Part shown: in pieces, positions 7,299 to 15,675 of the stretch
Position numbering within the stretch: position 1 is the stretch's first letter
Layout: each line of letters starts with the position of its first letter
Assembly (NCBI RefSeq): GCF_001612685.1
Contig: NZ_BDAY01000089.1
Coordinates: 1-52,063 of the forward strand
Direction: 5' to 3'
Source: Nocardia altamirensis NBRC 108246
GTDB taxonomy: Bacteria > Actinomycetota > Actinomycetes > Mycobacteriales > Mycobacteriaceae
DNA: 52,063 bases
Position numbers and translations under genes: made by a program
Notes under the pieces: generated by a model
Database searches by the model: none
Told to the model about the DNA's origin: nothing
The model's input: the letters and a program-made list of their open reading frames with translations, nothing else

Positions 7299-7538
7299 AT
7301 GTCGATCGAACCGTTGACGAGTCGGGTAGTAGGCGGACTGGCGACCGCTCACCTGCGGCTGCGCGCACGAATGTGGCGGGTGGTGGTCGCGGACGACGGG
7401 ATGAGCACAGCGGAGTATGCGATCGGAACCATCGCCGCCGCGGCGTTCGGTGCGGTGCTCTACGGGGTGGTGACCGGCGACAGCATCGTGAACGCGCTGA
7501 CGAAGATCATCGATCGAGCCCTCAACACCGCCGTGTAG
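7299..7538 (+). CDS. Flp-type pilin, DUF4244
   Basis: A 79-residue small pilin-like protein, counterpart of Rv3656c. A positively charged N terminus (HLRLRARMWRVVV) is followed by DDGMSTAEYAIGTIAAAAFG. This contains a class III prepilin-type site with Glu at position 5 after the expected cleavage (G/MSTAEYA), then a single hydrophobic helix. It is the probable major subunit of the pilus built by TadA/B/C, after cleavage by a prepilin peptidase encoded elsewhere. Ribosome binding site GAGGGG lies 5 bases before the ATG. The leader is longer than in most Flp pilins, so a later start is possible. Confidence 0.88.
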   Translation: MSIEPLTSRVVGGLATAHLRLRARMWRVVVADDGMSTAEYAIGTIAAAAFGAVLYGVVTGDSIVNALTKIIDRALNTAV

Positions 7539-7600
7539 GAGGTCGTCCCGACGAAGTAAACCGCTGTGGTGCAACAGTTCTCAGCGATGATCAGGGCTCG

Positions 7601-7915
7601 GTGACGATCGAGGCGGCGATCGCACTCGCCACCATCGTCGTTGCGGTGGTCCTGTGTCTCGGGGCATTGCTGGCGGCGTCGGCGCAGGTGCGCTGCGTCG
7701 ACGCCGCCCGCGAAGCGGCCCGCCTGTCCGCCAGAGGCGACGTCGCCAACGCCCTCGAGACCGCGCGCCGCCTCGCACCACCCGGAGCCGAAATCTCGCT
7801 CCGAACGGAGGGCAACCACGTCCTCGCCCAAGTGACCACCCGCACACCGCTCTTACCCCTGCTGACCCTCCAGGGCAGCGCAATCGCCGCCTGCGAGCCA
7901 GAGGCCACACCATGA
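7601..7915 (+). CDS. tadE: TadE-like pseudopilin (start uncertain)
   Basis: Counterpart of Rv3655c. The conserved leader motif SDDQGSVTIEAAIALATIVV is encoded from about 7583, followed by one hydrophobic helix and a TadE-type domain (ASAQVRCVDAAREAARLSARGD). The coordinates use GTG 7601, the only canonical start near the motif, but this would remove most of the leader, so the true start is probably upstream. A perfect AGGAGG lies at 7537-7542, yet the in-frame codons after it are CGT CCC GAC GAA GTA AAC, none canonical. A non-ATG start or a sequence error is possible. The frame itself has no stop back to 7220. Its stop overlaps the next start (ATGA). Confidence 0.75.
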   Translation: MTIEAAIALATIVVAVVLCLGALLAASAQVRCVDAAREAARLSARGDVANALETARRLAPPGAEISLRTEGNHVLAQVTTRTPLLPLLTLQGSAIAACEPEATP

Positions 7916-8562
7916 GCGTTTCGGCACTGGACGGTCGTCTGGTCGGCACAGCGCGCGTCAGGTTCGGTGAGTGCATCGCCGTCGGCGAGTGCGGCGGGGT
8001 CGGCGGGGTCGGCGAGTGCTGTGGGGTTGGCGAGTGCTGTGGGGTTGGCGAGTGCGGCGGGGGCGGCGAGGAGGCCGGGGTTGGCGAGCGTGGCGGGATT
8101 GGTGAGGAGGCCGGGGTTGGCGAGCGTGGCGGGACTGGTGAGGAGGCCGGGGTTGGCGAGCGTGGCGGGATTGGTGAAGAGACCGGGGTCGGCAGTCGGA
8201 GTGCTCGGAGTTGGTGCGGCGCGGACGAAGGTGGGGCGACGGTGTTTGCGTGTCTGGTGTTGGTGGGACTGATCGGGGTGACGTTGCTGGTCGGGCAGGT
8301 TGGGGTGGGAGTGGTTGCGCGGCACCGGGCGCAGGCGGCGGCGGATCTTGCGGCGCTCGCGGCGGCGGGGGAGTTGGTGGCCGGGGTCGATGCGGGATGC
8401 GCGGCGGCGAGCATGGTGGCGCGGCGGATGGGCGCGCGGGTTCGCACGTGTGAAGTGGCTGAGTGGGACGCCACTGTGATTGTGGAAAGGAATGTACCAA
8501 TGGGTCTGTTCGGCATGCGGATGGTGAGTGCGGTTGCGCGAGCAGGACCGGTTGATCAGTGA
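7912..8562 (+). CDS. Rv3654c-like TadE/TadG-family protein with Gly-rich repeat leader
   Basis: Starts at ATG 7912 inside the TadE stop (ATGA). The C-terminal half matches the Rv3654c-type family: ADEGGATVFACLVLVGLIGVTLL, one membrane helix, then a short RAQAAADLAALAAAGELVAG region and a small extracytoplasmic domain with two Cys. Ahead of the helix there are about 104 residues, mostly a Gly/Glu/Cys-rich repeat (GVGECC units, then EEAGVGERGGIG every 12 residues). The family's usual leader is only about 10-15 residues. No alternative in-frame start codon exists between the repeat and the helix, so the repeat appears to be translated as part of this leader. Its 216 residues compare with roughly 84 recalled for Rv3654c. 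Confidence 0.8.
   Translation: MSVSALDGRLVGTARVRFGECIAVGECGGVGGVGECCGVGECCGVGECGGGGEEAGVGERGGIGEEAGVGERGGTGEEAGVGERGGIGEETGVGSRSARSWCGADEGGATVFACLVLVGLIGVTLLVGQVGVGVVARHRAQAAADLAALAAAGELVAGVDAGCAAASMVARRMGARVRTCEVAEWDATVIVERNVPMGLFGMRMVSAVARAGPVDQ
7984..8190 (+). repeat. 18-bp and 36-bp tandem repeats inside the Rv3654c-like gene
   Basis: An 18-base unit (GGCGAGTGCTGTGGGGTT) repeats near 7984-8060. A 36-base unit beginning GAGGAGGCCGGGGTTGGC follows at 8068, 8104, 8140 and 8176 (last copy GAAGAGACC). The two periods are related 1:2 and both keep the reading frame, encoding GVGEC-type and EEAGVGERGGIG units. There are no spacers between copies, so this is not a CRISPR array. Confidence 0.9.
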
Positions 8563-8876
8563 ACGAGACGACCGTCCAGAACTTCCAGCTGGATGGTTGT
8601 TGCGAGTAGCGGAAATCGGTAATTCCGCAGGCCGAAAGAATTTCGGACACGCAATTGTCCGCCTCGGCGCGGATAAAGAAAAATGAATGCGCATGTCCGC
8701 AGACGTCGCCGTGGCAATAGCGCAGTTAACCTGAATACATTCCTTTTTATTCGGCGTCCTGCCTTGTGCAGCTGCACGAAGCTGACGCTACCGGGGTGAC
8801 ACCGCGATCATGCAGGTCAGATGGATATTCGATCACGAGCCGAGCTCGGCTCGATCACGAACCGAGCTCGGGACCT
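8563..8876. other. Intergenic region with palindromes between convergent genes
   Basis: No gene is seen. It contains an AT-rich stretch (8670-8755), a 12-base palindrome GTGCAGCTGCAC near 8765, and the 18-base perfect palindrome CGAGCCGAGCTCGGCTCG at 8836-8853. GATCACGAGCCGAGCTCGG (8831) and GATCACGAACCGAGCTCGG (8853) form a 22-base direct repeat. The palindromes may terminate transcription from both sides, because the tad locus and the helicase gene converge here. Confidence 0.5.
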
Positions 8877-11243
8877 TCACCTAACGGACAACTCGGCCAG
8901 CACCGCGGTCAGCAGCCTGGCCGCACCTGCCTTGTCGAGCGGGTGGTTCCCGTTTCCGCACTTCGGGGACTGGACGCAGGACGGACACCCGGCGGCACAG
9001 GCGCAGGACTCGATGACGGCGAGCGTCGCGGAGAGCCATCGGTGCAGTTGGGCGAACCCGCGTTCGGCAAAACCGGCACCGCCGGGCTGACCGTCGTGGA
9101 CGAAGACCGTCGGCAGCCCTGTGTCCGGGTGTTCGGCGGTGGAGACGCCGCCGATGTCCCACCGATCGCAGGTCGCCACCAGCGGCAACAGCCCGATCGC
9201 CGCATGTTCGGCGGCGTGCAGCGCACCAGGTACGTCCGCGGTGTCGATCCCCGCCTGCGCCAACAACTCCTGGCTCACCGTGTAGAGAACTGCCCTGGTT
9301 GGCAGCGTGTGCTCGGGCAGATCGAGTTCGACCAGGTCGAGCACCTCGCCGTTGGCGAGTGTCCGCAGATACCCGATCACCTGGCTGGTCACCCGTACCT
9401 GCGCCAATCCGGTCGTCACCTGGCCGTGGCGGCGCTGATCGGTCATCTCATCGATGGCGATCGAGGTGACCGACCGTGCGCTCGTGGTCCACCCGGGCTC
9501 GTCGGCGTGCACGAACGCCACCCCACCGTCGAGATCGAGCTCGTCGACCACGTACGTCTCGCCTTGATGCAGGTGAACGGCACCCTGATGCAGAGTCGCC
9601 GGCGCCCGGCCCGCATCGGCGGTGCCGAGCAGCCTGCCGGTCTCCCCGTCGACGATGGCCACCGGCGACCCGATGCCGCCGCGGACGTCGACGGCATCAT
9701 GCGGCTGTGTTTCGGCGGTGACGTGCCAGCGCCCGTGCTCTCCGGCCCCGGTCCTGCGCCGGATCAGCCCCTTCTCGGCCAGGTCGGCGAGTAGCTCACC
9801 CGCCCCGAACTCGGCCACCTCGGCATCGGTGAGCGGCAGTTCCAGCGCGGCGCACAGTAACTGTGGGCCGAGCACATACGGGTTGCGCGGATCGGTGATG
9901 GTGGCCTCGACCGGCTTGTCCAGCAGCGCCGCCGGATGATGCACCAGGTAGGTATCGAGCGGATCGTCCCTGGCCACCAGCACTACCAGCGACCCTTGCG
10001 CCCGCCGGCCCGCGCGCCCGGCCTGCTGCCAGAACGAGGCGACGGTGCCGGGAAATCCGGAAAGCACCACCGCGTCGAGCCCGGCGATGTCGACCCCGAG
10101 CTCGAGCGCGTTGGTGGTGGCCGCGCCGAGCAGTCTGCCGTCGGAGAGCGCGGCTTCCAGGTCCCGCCGATCTTCGGCGAGATACCCGGCCCGATAGGCG
10201 GCGACGCGTTCGGCGAGTTCGGGATCGACCTCGAAGAGCAGCCGCCGCGCCTCCATTGCGGTGAGCTCGGCGCCACGCCGCGACCGCACGAAGGTCAGCG
10301 TCCTGGCTCCTTCGAGCACCAGATCCGCCATGATCCGGCCTGCTTCCGAGGTCGCCGCGCGTCGGACCGGTGCGCCGTTTTCCCCGGTCATCGTGGTGAG
10401 CAGGGGTGGCTCCCACAGCGCGACGGTGCGCGGGCCCTGCGGCGACCCGTCTTCGGTGACCGCGACACAGGGCGCCCCGATCAGCCGTGACGCGGCGGCC
10501 GCGGGCTCCGCGGTGGTCGCCGAGCAGAGGACGAAGACCGGATCGGCCCCGTACCGCGCCGCGATCCGCCGCAGCCTGCGCAGCACCAGCGCGACGTGTG
10601 AACCGAAAACGCCCCGGTAGGCGTGGCATTCGTCGACCACGACATAGCGCAGCCTGCGCAGCACCCTTGCCCAGCGCTGATGCGAGCGAAGGATGCCGAG
10701 ATGCAGCATGTCGGGGTTGGTGAAGACCCAGCGTGCGTTCGCGCGCACCCACTGCCTGATCTCGGCGGGGGTGTCCCCGTCGTAGGTTGCCGGATAGATA
10801 TCGCGCAGCGGTCCCTCGTGGGTCAGCTCGCCGACGGCACGCAGCTGATCAGCGCCGAGCGCTTTGGTCGGTGCCAAATAAATGGCAGTCGCCCTCGGGT
10901 CTTCGCGCAACGCTGTCAATACCGGCAGTTGATATCCCAGCGACTTGCCGGATGCTGTACCGGTGCTGACCACCACGTGCGCACCGCCGAAGGCGAGGTC
11001 GGCGGTCCTGGTCTGATGGGTCCACGGCGTGTCGACGCCGGTGTCCTGTAATGCCGCGATCACTTCCGGCGATGCCCAATCAGGCCAGGTGGTGACCGCG
11101 GCAGCACGGGCGGGCAGCTCGACGACGTGGGTCAGTCGGGGGTCCTGATCGGGCACTCCGGCCAGGACACGATTCAGCAACGATGTCCCGTAGCTGAGGC
11201 CGCTGTCGACCGCTGGTTGGGCCGTCGAGTCCGTCGGATTCAT
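8877..11243 (-). CDS. DEAD/DEAH-box helicase with DUF1998 metal-binding domain (MrfA/Rv3649 type)
   Basis: A superfamily 2 helicase of 788 residues from ATG 11243; the frame continues to 11309 but the extra residues look unlike the family. Motif I is STGTASGKSLGYQ near residues 88-100, motif Ia APTKALGADQL, motif II DECH near residue 202, motif III CSATTAEP, then the second RecA domain with TNALELGVDIAGLDAV and QQAGRAGRRAQGS. The C-terminal DUF1998-type region ends in a four-Cys cluster (CACAAGCPSCVQSPKCGNGN). This is the architecture of MrfA, a DNA repair helicase for mitomycin-type damage in Bacillus, and of Rv3649. Predicted role is in DNA repair in the cytoplasm. Its gene points towards the tad locus and is divergent from cspA. 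Confidence 0.92.
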   Translation of the reverse strand: MNPTDSTAQPAVDSGLSYGTSLLNRVLAGVPDQDPRLTHVVELPARAAAVTTWPDWASPEVIAALQDTGVDTPWTHQTRTADLAFGGAHVVVSTGTASGKSLGYQLPVLTALREDPRATAIYLAPTKALGADQLRAVGELTHEGPLRDIYPATYDGDTPAEIRQWVRANARWVFTNPDMLHLGILRSHQRWARVLRRLRYVVVDECHAYRGVFGSHVALVLRRLRRIAARYGADPVFVLCSATTAEPAAAASRLIGAPCVAVTEDGSPQGPRTVALWEPPLLTTMTGENGAPVRRAATSEAGRIMADLVLEGARTLTFVRSRRGAELTAMEARRLLFEVDPELAERVAAYRAGYLAEDRRDLEAALSDGRLLGAATTNALELGVDIAGLDAVVLSGFPGTVASFWQQAGRAGRRAQGSLVVLVARDDPLDTYLVHHPAALLDKPVEATITDPRNPYVLGPQLLCAALELPLTDAEVAEFGAGELLADLAEKGLIRRRTGAGEHGRWHVTAETQPHDAVDVRGGIGSPVAIVDGETGRLLGTADAGRAPATLHQGAVHLHQGETYVVDELDLDGGVAFVHADEPGWTTSARSVTSIAIDEMTDQRRHGQVTTGLAQVRVTSQVIGYLRTLANGEVLDLVELDLPEHTLPTRAVLYTVSQELLAQAGIDTADVPGALHAAEHAAIGLLPLVATCDRWDIGGVSTAEHPDTGLPTVFVHDGQPGGAGFAERGFAQLHRWLSATLAVIESCACAAGCPSCVQSPKCGNGNHPLDKAGAARLLTAVLAELSVR

Positions 11244-11309
11244 GCGGCGCGCGCCGCGACACGCTGAGAAAGTGTGAAACGTGTGCGGTTGGGAACGCCC
11301 ACCTGCCAT

Positions 11310-11679
11310 TTCGATACCAAATAGCGACCTGGGTCACAGGCTGTTTGCCATACGCCCACTCGGTTATCGAGAGGCAAACGAACCTCAAGTCTGGATTCTG
11401 GCATTCGGTCCCTCACCTGCGCATTCGCAAGATCAACTTTTTTGCAAATTGTCGGTAACTCGACTGTTGAATTGCTCGAAGACATGGTTCACTGGTTCCT
11501 GGTCGCAAGCTTCTGTGTTCGAGGGACGGATCCAAAGTCCAAACCGTCAGCAGGATCGATGTTGCGAACGGTGTGCTTGGTGCTTTCCTGCAGGGGGAAC
11601 CAACAGTACAGCGGTCGGAACGGACCCGGTGGACGAACCCAGTTGTCCGCCGTTCCGGTAAGAAAAGAGAAGGAACAGA
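11310..11679 (+). promoter_or_regulatory. Long upstream region of cspA, probable 5' leader
   Basis: There is no convincing gene in these 370 bases between the divergent helicase and cspA starts. The region is less GC-rich than its neighbours. Cold-shock genes usually carry a long structured leader that controls translation with temperature, and the region is long enough for that. AAGAGAAGGA lies 6 bases before the cspA ATG. I cannot place the promoter with confidence. Confidence 0.4.
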
Positions 11680-11886
11680 ATGGCACAGGGAACTGTGAAG
11701 TGGTTCAACGCGGAGAAGGGGTTCGGCTTCATCGCGCCCGAGGACGGCTCCGCTGACGTCTTCGTCCACTACTCCGAAATTCAGGGGTCGGGCTTCCGTA
11801 CCCTCGAAGAGAACCAGAAGGTCGAGTTCGAGGTCGGCCAGGGCACCAAGGGCCCGCAGGCCACTGGAGTTCGCGCGCTCAGCTGA
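11680..11886 (+). CDS. cspA: Cold-shock protein CspA
   Basis: A 68-residue single cold-shock domain. RNP1 is KGFGFIAP (residues 15-22) and RNP2 is VFVHYSEI (residues 27-34), with the aromatic nucleic-acid-binding residues Trp9, Phe16, Phe18, Phe28 and His30 present. It acts as an RNA chaperone or single-strand-binding protein in the cytoplasm. Counterpart of Rv3648c. Strong ribosome binding site (GAAGGA) and ATG start. A terminator hairpin follows the stop, so it is probably monocistronic. Confidence 0.97.
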   Translation: MAQGTVKWFNAEKGFGFIAPEDGSADVFVHYSEIQGSGFRTLEENQKVEFEVGQGTKGPQATGVRALS

Positions 11887-11902
11887 GCGTCGCAATCCAC
11901 CA

Positions 11903-11941
11903 CTCGTCCCTCACCGCCGGTAACCGGAGGTGGGGGACGAG
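11903..11941 (+). terminator. Terminator hairpin after cspA
   Basis: CTCGTCCCTCACC (11903-11915) pairs with GGTGGGGGACGAG (11929-11941) with one G-U pair, with an inner CCGGTAACCGG loop hairpin. No T-tract follows, only CTATATCT, as is common in actinobacteria. Confidence 0.65.
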
Positions 11942-12110
11942 CTATATCTGGGGCAGGACACAACCCAGCGTGTCATGCTGGAACGCCCTGTCGAACACGC
12001 CGTGGCGCAGCCGCGGCGAAAAGACAGGGCATACTGATTCGCAATGACGCGCGTACGCTCTGTGGTTCAAGTCGCAAGCACTCGGCCACACGTAGCGTCA
12101 AGGTATAAAC

Positions 12111-15104
12111 GTGTCTGGTGGCGACGCCCAGCCGTCGTCGCCGCTTGCCCCAGCCGCGCTGAGCGCTGAAAAGCGTCCGCGCGGGTCGACAGGAAAGGTG
12201 TATTCGCCGGTGGCAACACGAGACCGCGGTGCAGCCGACCAGGGCCGTCCCCTGCGTCGTCTCGTGATCGTCGAGTCCCCTACCAAGGCCCGCAAAATAG
12301 CGCCTTACCTCGGCCGTAACTACACGGTCGAGGCCTCGGTCGGGCACATTCGGGACCTACCGCGCGGTGCCGCGGACGTCCCGGCCAAGTACAAAGGCCA
12401 GTCATGGGCGCGCCTCGGCGTCGACGTCGACCACGACTTCGAGCCCATCTATGTGGTGAGCCCCGATAAGAAGGCCAAAGTCACCGAGCTCAAGAGCCTG
12501 CTCAAGGACGCCGACGAGCTCTACCTCGCCACCGACCCCGACCGCGAGGGCGAGGCCATCGCCTGGCACCTGCTCGAAACGCTCAAGCCGAAGGTCCCGG
12601 TCCGGCGCATGGTGTTCCACGAGATCACCGAGCCCGCGATCCAGGCGGCCGCGGCCGACACGCGCGAACTGGACAACGACCTGGTCGACGCGCAGGAGAC
12701 CCGTCGCATCCTGGACCGGCTGTACGGCTACGAAGTCAGTCCGGTGCTGTGGAAGAAGGTCATGCCTCGGCTCTCGGCCGGCCGCGTGCAGTCGGTCGCC
12801 ACCAGGGTGATCGTGCAGCGCGAGCGCGAGCGGATGGCGTTCCGCTCCGCCGAGTACTGGGATATCGCCGCCAAGCTCGACGCGGGCCCCGGCGAAGACG
12901 GCGACACCAGCAACCCGAGGACCTTCGGGGCGCGCTTGGTGAGCGTCGCGGGCGCACGGGTCGCTACCGGTCGCGACTTCGGCTCGGACGGACAGCTCAA
13001 GACCGCCACCGGTGTGGTCGTGCTCGACGAGAGCTATGCCCGCGCGTTGGCGCAGGCGTTGGACGGCGCCGATCTGGTGGTCTCCTCCGCGGAGGCCAAG
13101 CCGTACACCCGCAAGCCGTACCCGCCCTTCATGACCTCGACGCTGCAGCAGGAGGCGGGGCGCAAGCTGCGCTTCAACTCCGAGCGCACCATGCGGGTCG
13201 CGCAGCGGCTGTACGAAAACGGCTACATCACCTACATGCGTACCGACTCGACCACGCTGTCGGAGTCGGCGATCGCCGCGGCTCGGTCGCAGGCGACCCA
13301 GCTGTACGGCGCCGAATACGTGCACCCGTCGCCGCGGCAGTACACCCGCAAGGTGAAGAACGCGCAGGAGGCACACGAGGCGATCCGCCCGGCGGGTGAC
13401 ACCTTCGCGACTCCGGGCCAGCTGCACGCGCGGCTGGACAACGACGAGTTCCGGCTCTACGAGATGATCTGGCAGCGCACGGTCGCTTCGCAGATGGCCG
13501 ACGCCAGGGGCACCACGCTGACCCTGCGCATCACCGGCACCGCGAGCAGCGGCGAGGAATGCGTCTTCTCGGCCTCGGGTCGCACCATCACCTTCGCAGG
13601 CTTCCTGAAGGCCTACGTGGAGAGCGTCGACGAGGAGGCGGGCGGCCAGTCCGACGACGCCGAATCCCGGCTGCCCGCGCTCGACGAGGGCCAGGGCGTC
13701 ACTGCGGTCGAGCTGAACCCCGATGGGCACAGCACGAATCCGCCTGCCAGATACACCGAAGCCTCGCTCATCAAGACGCTCGAAGATCTCGGCATCGGCC
13801 GACCGTCGACGTACGCGTCGATCATCAAGACGATTCTCGACCGTGGCTATGTATACAAGCGTGGCAGCGCGTTGGTGCCGTCCTGGGTCGCGTTCGCCGT
13901 GATCGGTTTGCTGGAAGAGCATTTCGGCCGTCTGGTCGACTTCGACTTCACCGCGGGCATGGAGGACGACCTCGACGCCATCGCGGGTGGACGCGAGCAG
14001 CGCGGAAACTGGTTGTCCAGCTTCTACTTCGGCGGCGACCACGGCGTCGAAGGTTCGGTCGCGCGCTCCGGTGGTCTGAAGAAGATGGTCGGTGAGCGGC
14101 TCGACGACATCGATGCGCGCGAGATCAACTCCATCAAGCTCTTCACCGACGAGGAGGGGCGCGACGTCGTCGTCCGCGTCGGCAGGTACGGGCCGTACCT
14201 GGAGCGCATGGTCATCAATCCCGATGACCCAGAAGGGGATTCGATCTCGCAGCGGGCCAACCTGCCCGACGATCTTTCGCCGGACGAGCTGACCCCCGAG
14301 GTCGCCGAGAAGCTGTTCTCGACGCCGCAGGAGGGCAGGGTCCTCGGTACGGATCCAGGCAGCGGGCACGAAATCGTCGCCAAGGAAGGACGTTTCGGCC
14401 CGTACGTCACCGAGGTGCTGCCCGAACCGCCCGCCGAGGAAACGGCGGCGCCTGCCAAGAAGACCGCGAAGAAGGCAGCCGCGCCCAAGCCGCGCACCGG
14501 ATCATTGTTCAAATCAATGGATTTGGCGACGATCACGCTCGACGACGCGCTCAAGCTGCTTTCGCTGCCGCGGGTGGTCGGCGCCGATCCTGCCTCCGGT
14601 GAGGAGATCACCGCGCAGAACGGGCGTTACGGTCCCTACCTGAAGAAGGGCACCGATTCTCGGTCGCTCACCAGCGAGGACCAGATCTTCGATGTGACGC
14701 TCGAGGAGGCGCTGAAGATCTACGCCGAGCCGAAGCGGCGCGGGCGGCAGGCTTCGGCCGCGGCGCCGTTGCGCGAGCTCGGCGACGACTCGGCCTCCGG
14801 CAAGCCGATGGTGATCAAGGACGGCCGGTTCGGTCCGTACGTCACCGACGGCGAGACCAATGCCACGCTGCGCAAGGGCGACGAGATCGAGTCGATCACC
14901 CCGGAGCGGGCGATGGAGCTGCTCGCGGATCGGCGGGCGCGCGGACCGGTGAAGAAGACGGCCAAGAAGGCGGCGGCCAAGAAGGCGCCCGCGAAGAAGA
15001 CCGCGGCGAAGAAGACCGCCGCCAAGACGACCACCAAAACGGTCGCCAAGAAGACCGCCGCGAAGAAGACGGCGACCAAGAAGACCGGCGTCGGGAAATC
15101 CTGA
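12111..15104 (+). CDS. topA: DNA topoisomerase I
   Basis: Type IA topoisomerase of 997 residues that relaxes negative supercoils. TOPRIM begins with RLVIVESPTKARKI near residue 48 and has the acidic DPDREGEAIAW near residue 142. The active-site region GYITYMRTDSTTL near residues 370-382 carries the nucleophilic Tyr in the family pattern. C-terminal actinobacterial repeats of the form SGxEIxxxxGRFGPYV occur four times (near 755, 830, 905) in place of zinc fingers. The tail of about 60 residues is Lys/Ala-rich (KKTAAKKT units), typical of mycobacterial TopA and needed for processivity there. GTG 12111 start leaves an N-terminal extension of about 45 residues before TOPRIM. Homologue of Rv3646c, although no Rv3645-type adenylate cyclase gene follows. 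Confidence 0.97.
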   Translation: MSGGDAQPSSPLAPAALSAEKRPRGSTGKVYSPVATRDRGAADQGRPLRRLVIVESPTKARKIAPYLGRNYTVEASVGHIRDLPRGAADVPAKYKGQSWARLGVDVDHDFEPIYVVSPDKKAKVTELKSLLKDADELYLATDPDREGEAIAWHLLETLKPKVPVRRMVFHEITEPAIQAAAADTRELDNDLVDAQETRRILDRLYGYEVSPVLWKKVMPRLSAGRVQSVATRVIVQRERERMAFRSAEYWDIAAKLDAGPGEDGDTSNPRTFGARLVSVAGARVATGRDFGSDGQLKTATGVVVLDESYARALAQALDGADLVVSSAEAKPYTRKPYPPFMTSTLQQEAGRKLRFNSERTMRVAQRLYENGYITYMRTDSTTLSESAIAAARSQATQLYGAEYVHPSPRQYTRKVKNAQEAHEAIRPAGDTFATPGQLHARLDNDEFRLYEMIWQRTVASQMADARGTTLTLRITGTASSGEECVFSASGRTITFAGFLKAYVESVDEEAGGQSDDAESRLPALDEGQGVTAVELNPDGHSTNPPARYTEASLIKTLEDLGIGRPSTYASIIKTILDRGYVYKRGSALVPSWVAFAVIGLLEEHFGRLVDFDFTAGMEDDLDAIAGGREQRGNWLSSFYFGGDHGVEGSVARSGGLKKMVGERLDDIDAREINSIKLFTDEEGRDVVVRVGRYGPYLERMVINPDDPEGDSISQRANLPDDLSPDELTPEVAEKLFSTPQEGRVLGTDPGSGHEIVAKEGRFGPYVTEVLPEPPAEETAAPAKKTAKKAAAPKPRTGSLFKSMDLATITLDDALKLLSLPRVVGADPASGEEITAQNGRYGPYLKKGTDSRSLTSEDQIFDVTLEEALKIYAEPKRRGRQASAAAPLRELGDDSASGKPMVIKDGRFGPYVTDGETNATLRKGDEIESITPERAMELLADRRARGPVKKTAKKAAAKKAPAKKTAAKKTAAKTTTKTVAKKTAAKKTATKKTGVGKS

Positions 15105-15171
15105 GTTCGCGGGTCGCGCCTCGGGCCGCTAGTTTACGGTCCGAAGTGCACGACCCGCGAAAGGATTGTCC

Positions 15172-15675
15172 ATGGCCGACCAGGAACGCGAAGACCTGAT
15201 CAGCATGCTCGCCGCTCAGCGAGCACTGTTCCAGATCACGGTGCGCGGCATCGACGATCAGCAGGCGCGGCAGCGCACGACCGCCAGCGAGCTGACCCTC
15301 GGCGGGCTACTGCATCACTTGATCAGCTGCGAAGGGCACTGGGTCACGGTGCTCATCGAGCGCGACGAGAACGCGGTGGTGGAGCTCTCGCAGTTCGAGG
15401 GCGAGTACCGGATGGCCGACGGTGAGACCGTCGCAGGGCTGCTTGCCGAGTGGGACAAGGTGGCGGCGGCGACCACCGAGCTGATTCGCACGGTGGACAG
15501 CCTGGACACCTCGGTGCCGACGCCGCTCGCGCCGTGGTCGCCGGAGCGGGAATGGTGGACGGTGCGCTACACACTGCTGCACATTCTGCGGGAGATCTCG
15601 CACCACTCCGGGCACGCCGACATCATCCGCGAGGAGCTCGACGGGGCGAACACCACCTTGGCGCAGATCTCCTAA
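15172..15675 (+). CDS. DinB/YfiT-superfamily protein (DUF664)
   Basis: A 167-residue four-helix DinB-like protein. The metal-binding His triad pattern is visible: LLHHLISCEGHW near residue 45, then HILREISHHSGHADIIREE near residue 140. Such proteins include thiol transferases and metal-dependent enzymes, but the reaction here is unknown. GAAAGG lies 7 bases before ATG 15172; a TTG six bases earlier is less likely. The stop overlaps the end of the DJ-1 gene on the opposite strand. Confidence 0.88.
   Translation: MADQEREDLISMLAAQRALFQITVRGIDDQQARQRTTASELTLGGLLHHLISCEGHWVTVLIERDENAVVELSQFEGEYRMADGETVAGLLAEWDKVAAATTELIRTVDSLDTSVPTPLAPWSPEREWWTVRYTLLHILREISHHSGHADIIREELDGANTTLAQIS

Noticed and set aside
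7984..8190. Regular 36-bp repeats that could suggest a CRISPR array
   Set aside because: Copies are directly adjacent with no spacers, they keep the reading frame, and no cas genes are present.
8766..9794. Plus-strand ORF of 342 codons
   Set aside because: Opposite the helicase gene with its complete motif set and Cys cluster.
12402..14369. Minus-strand ORF of 655 codons
   Set aside because: Entirely opposite topA; long antisense frames are expected in high-GC DNA.
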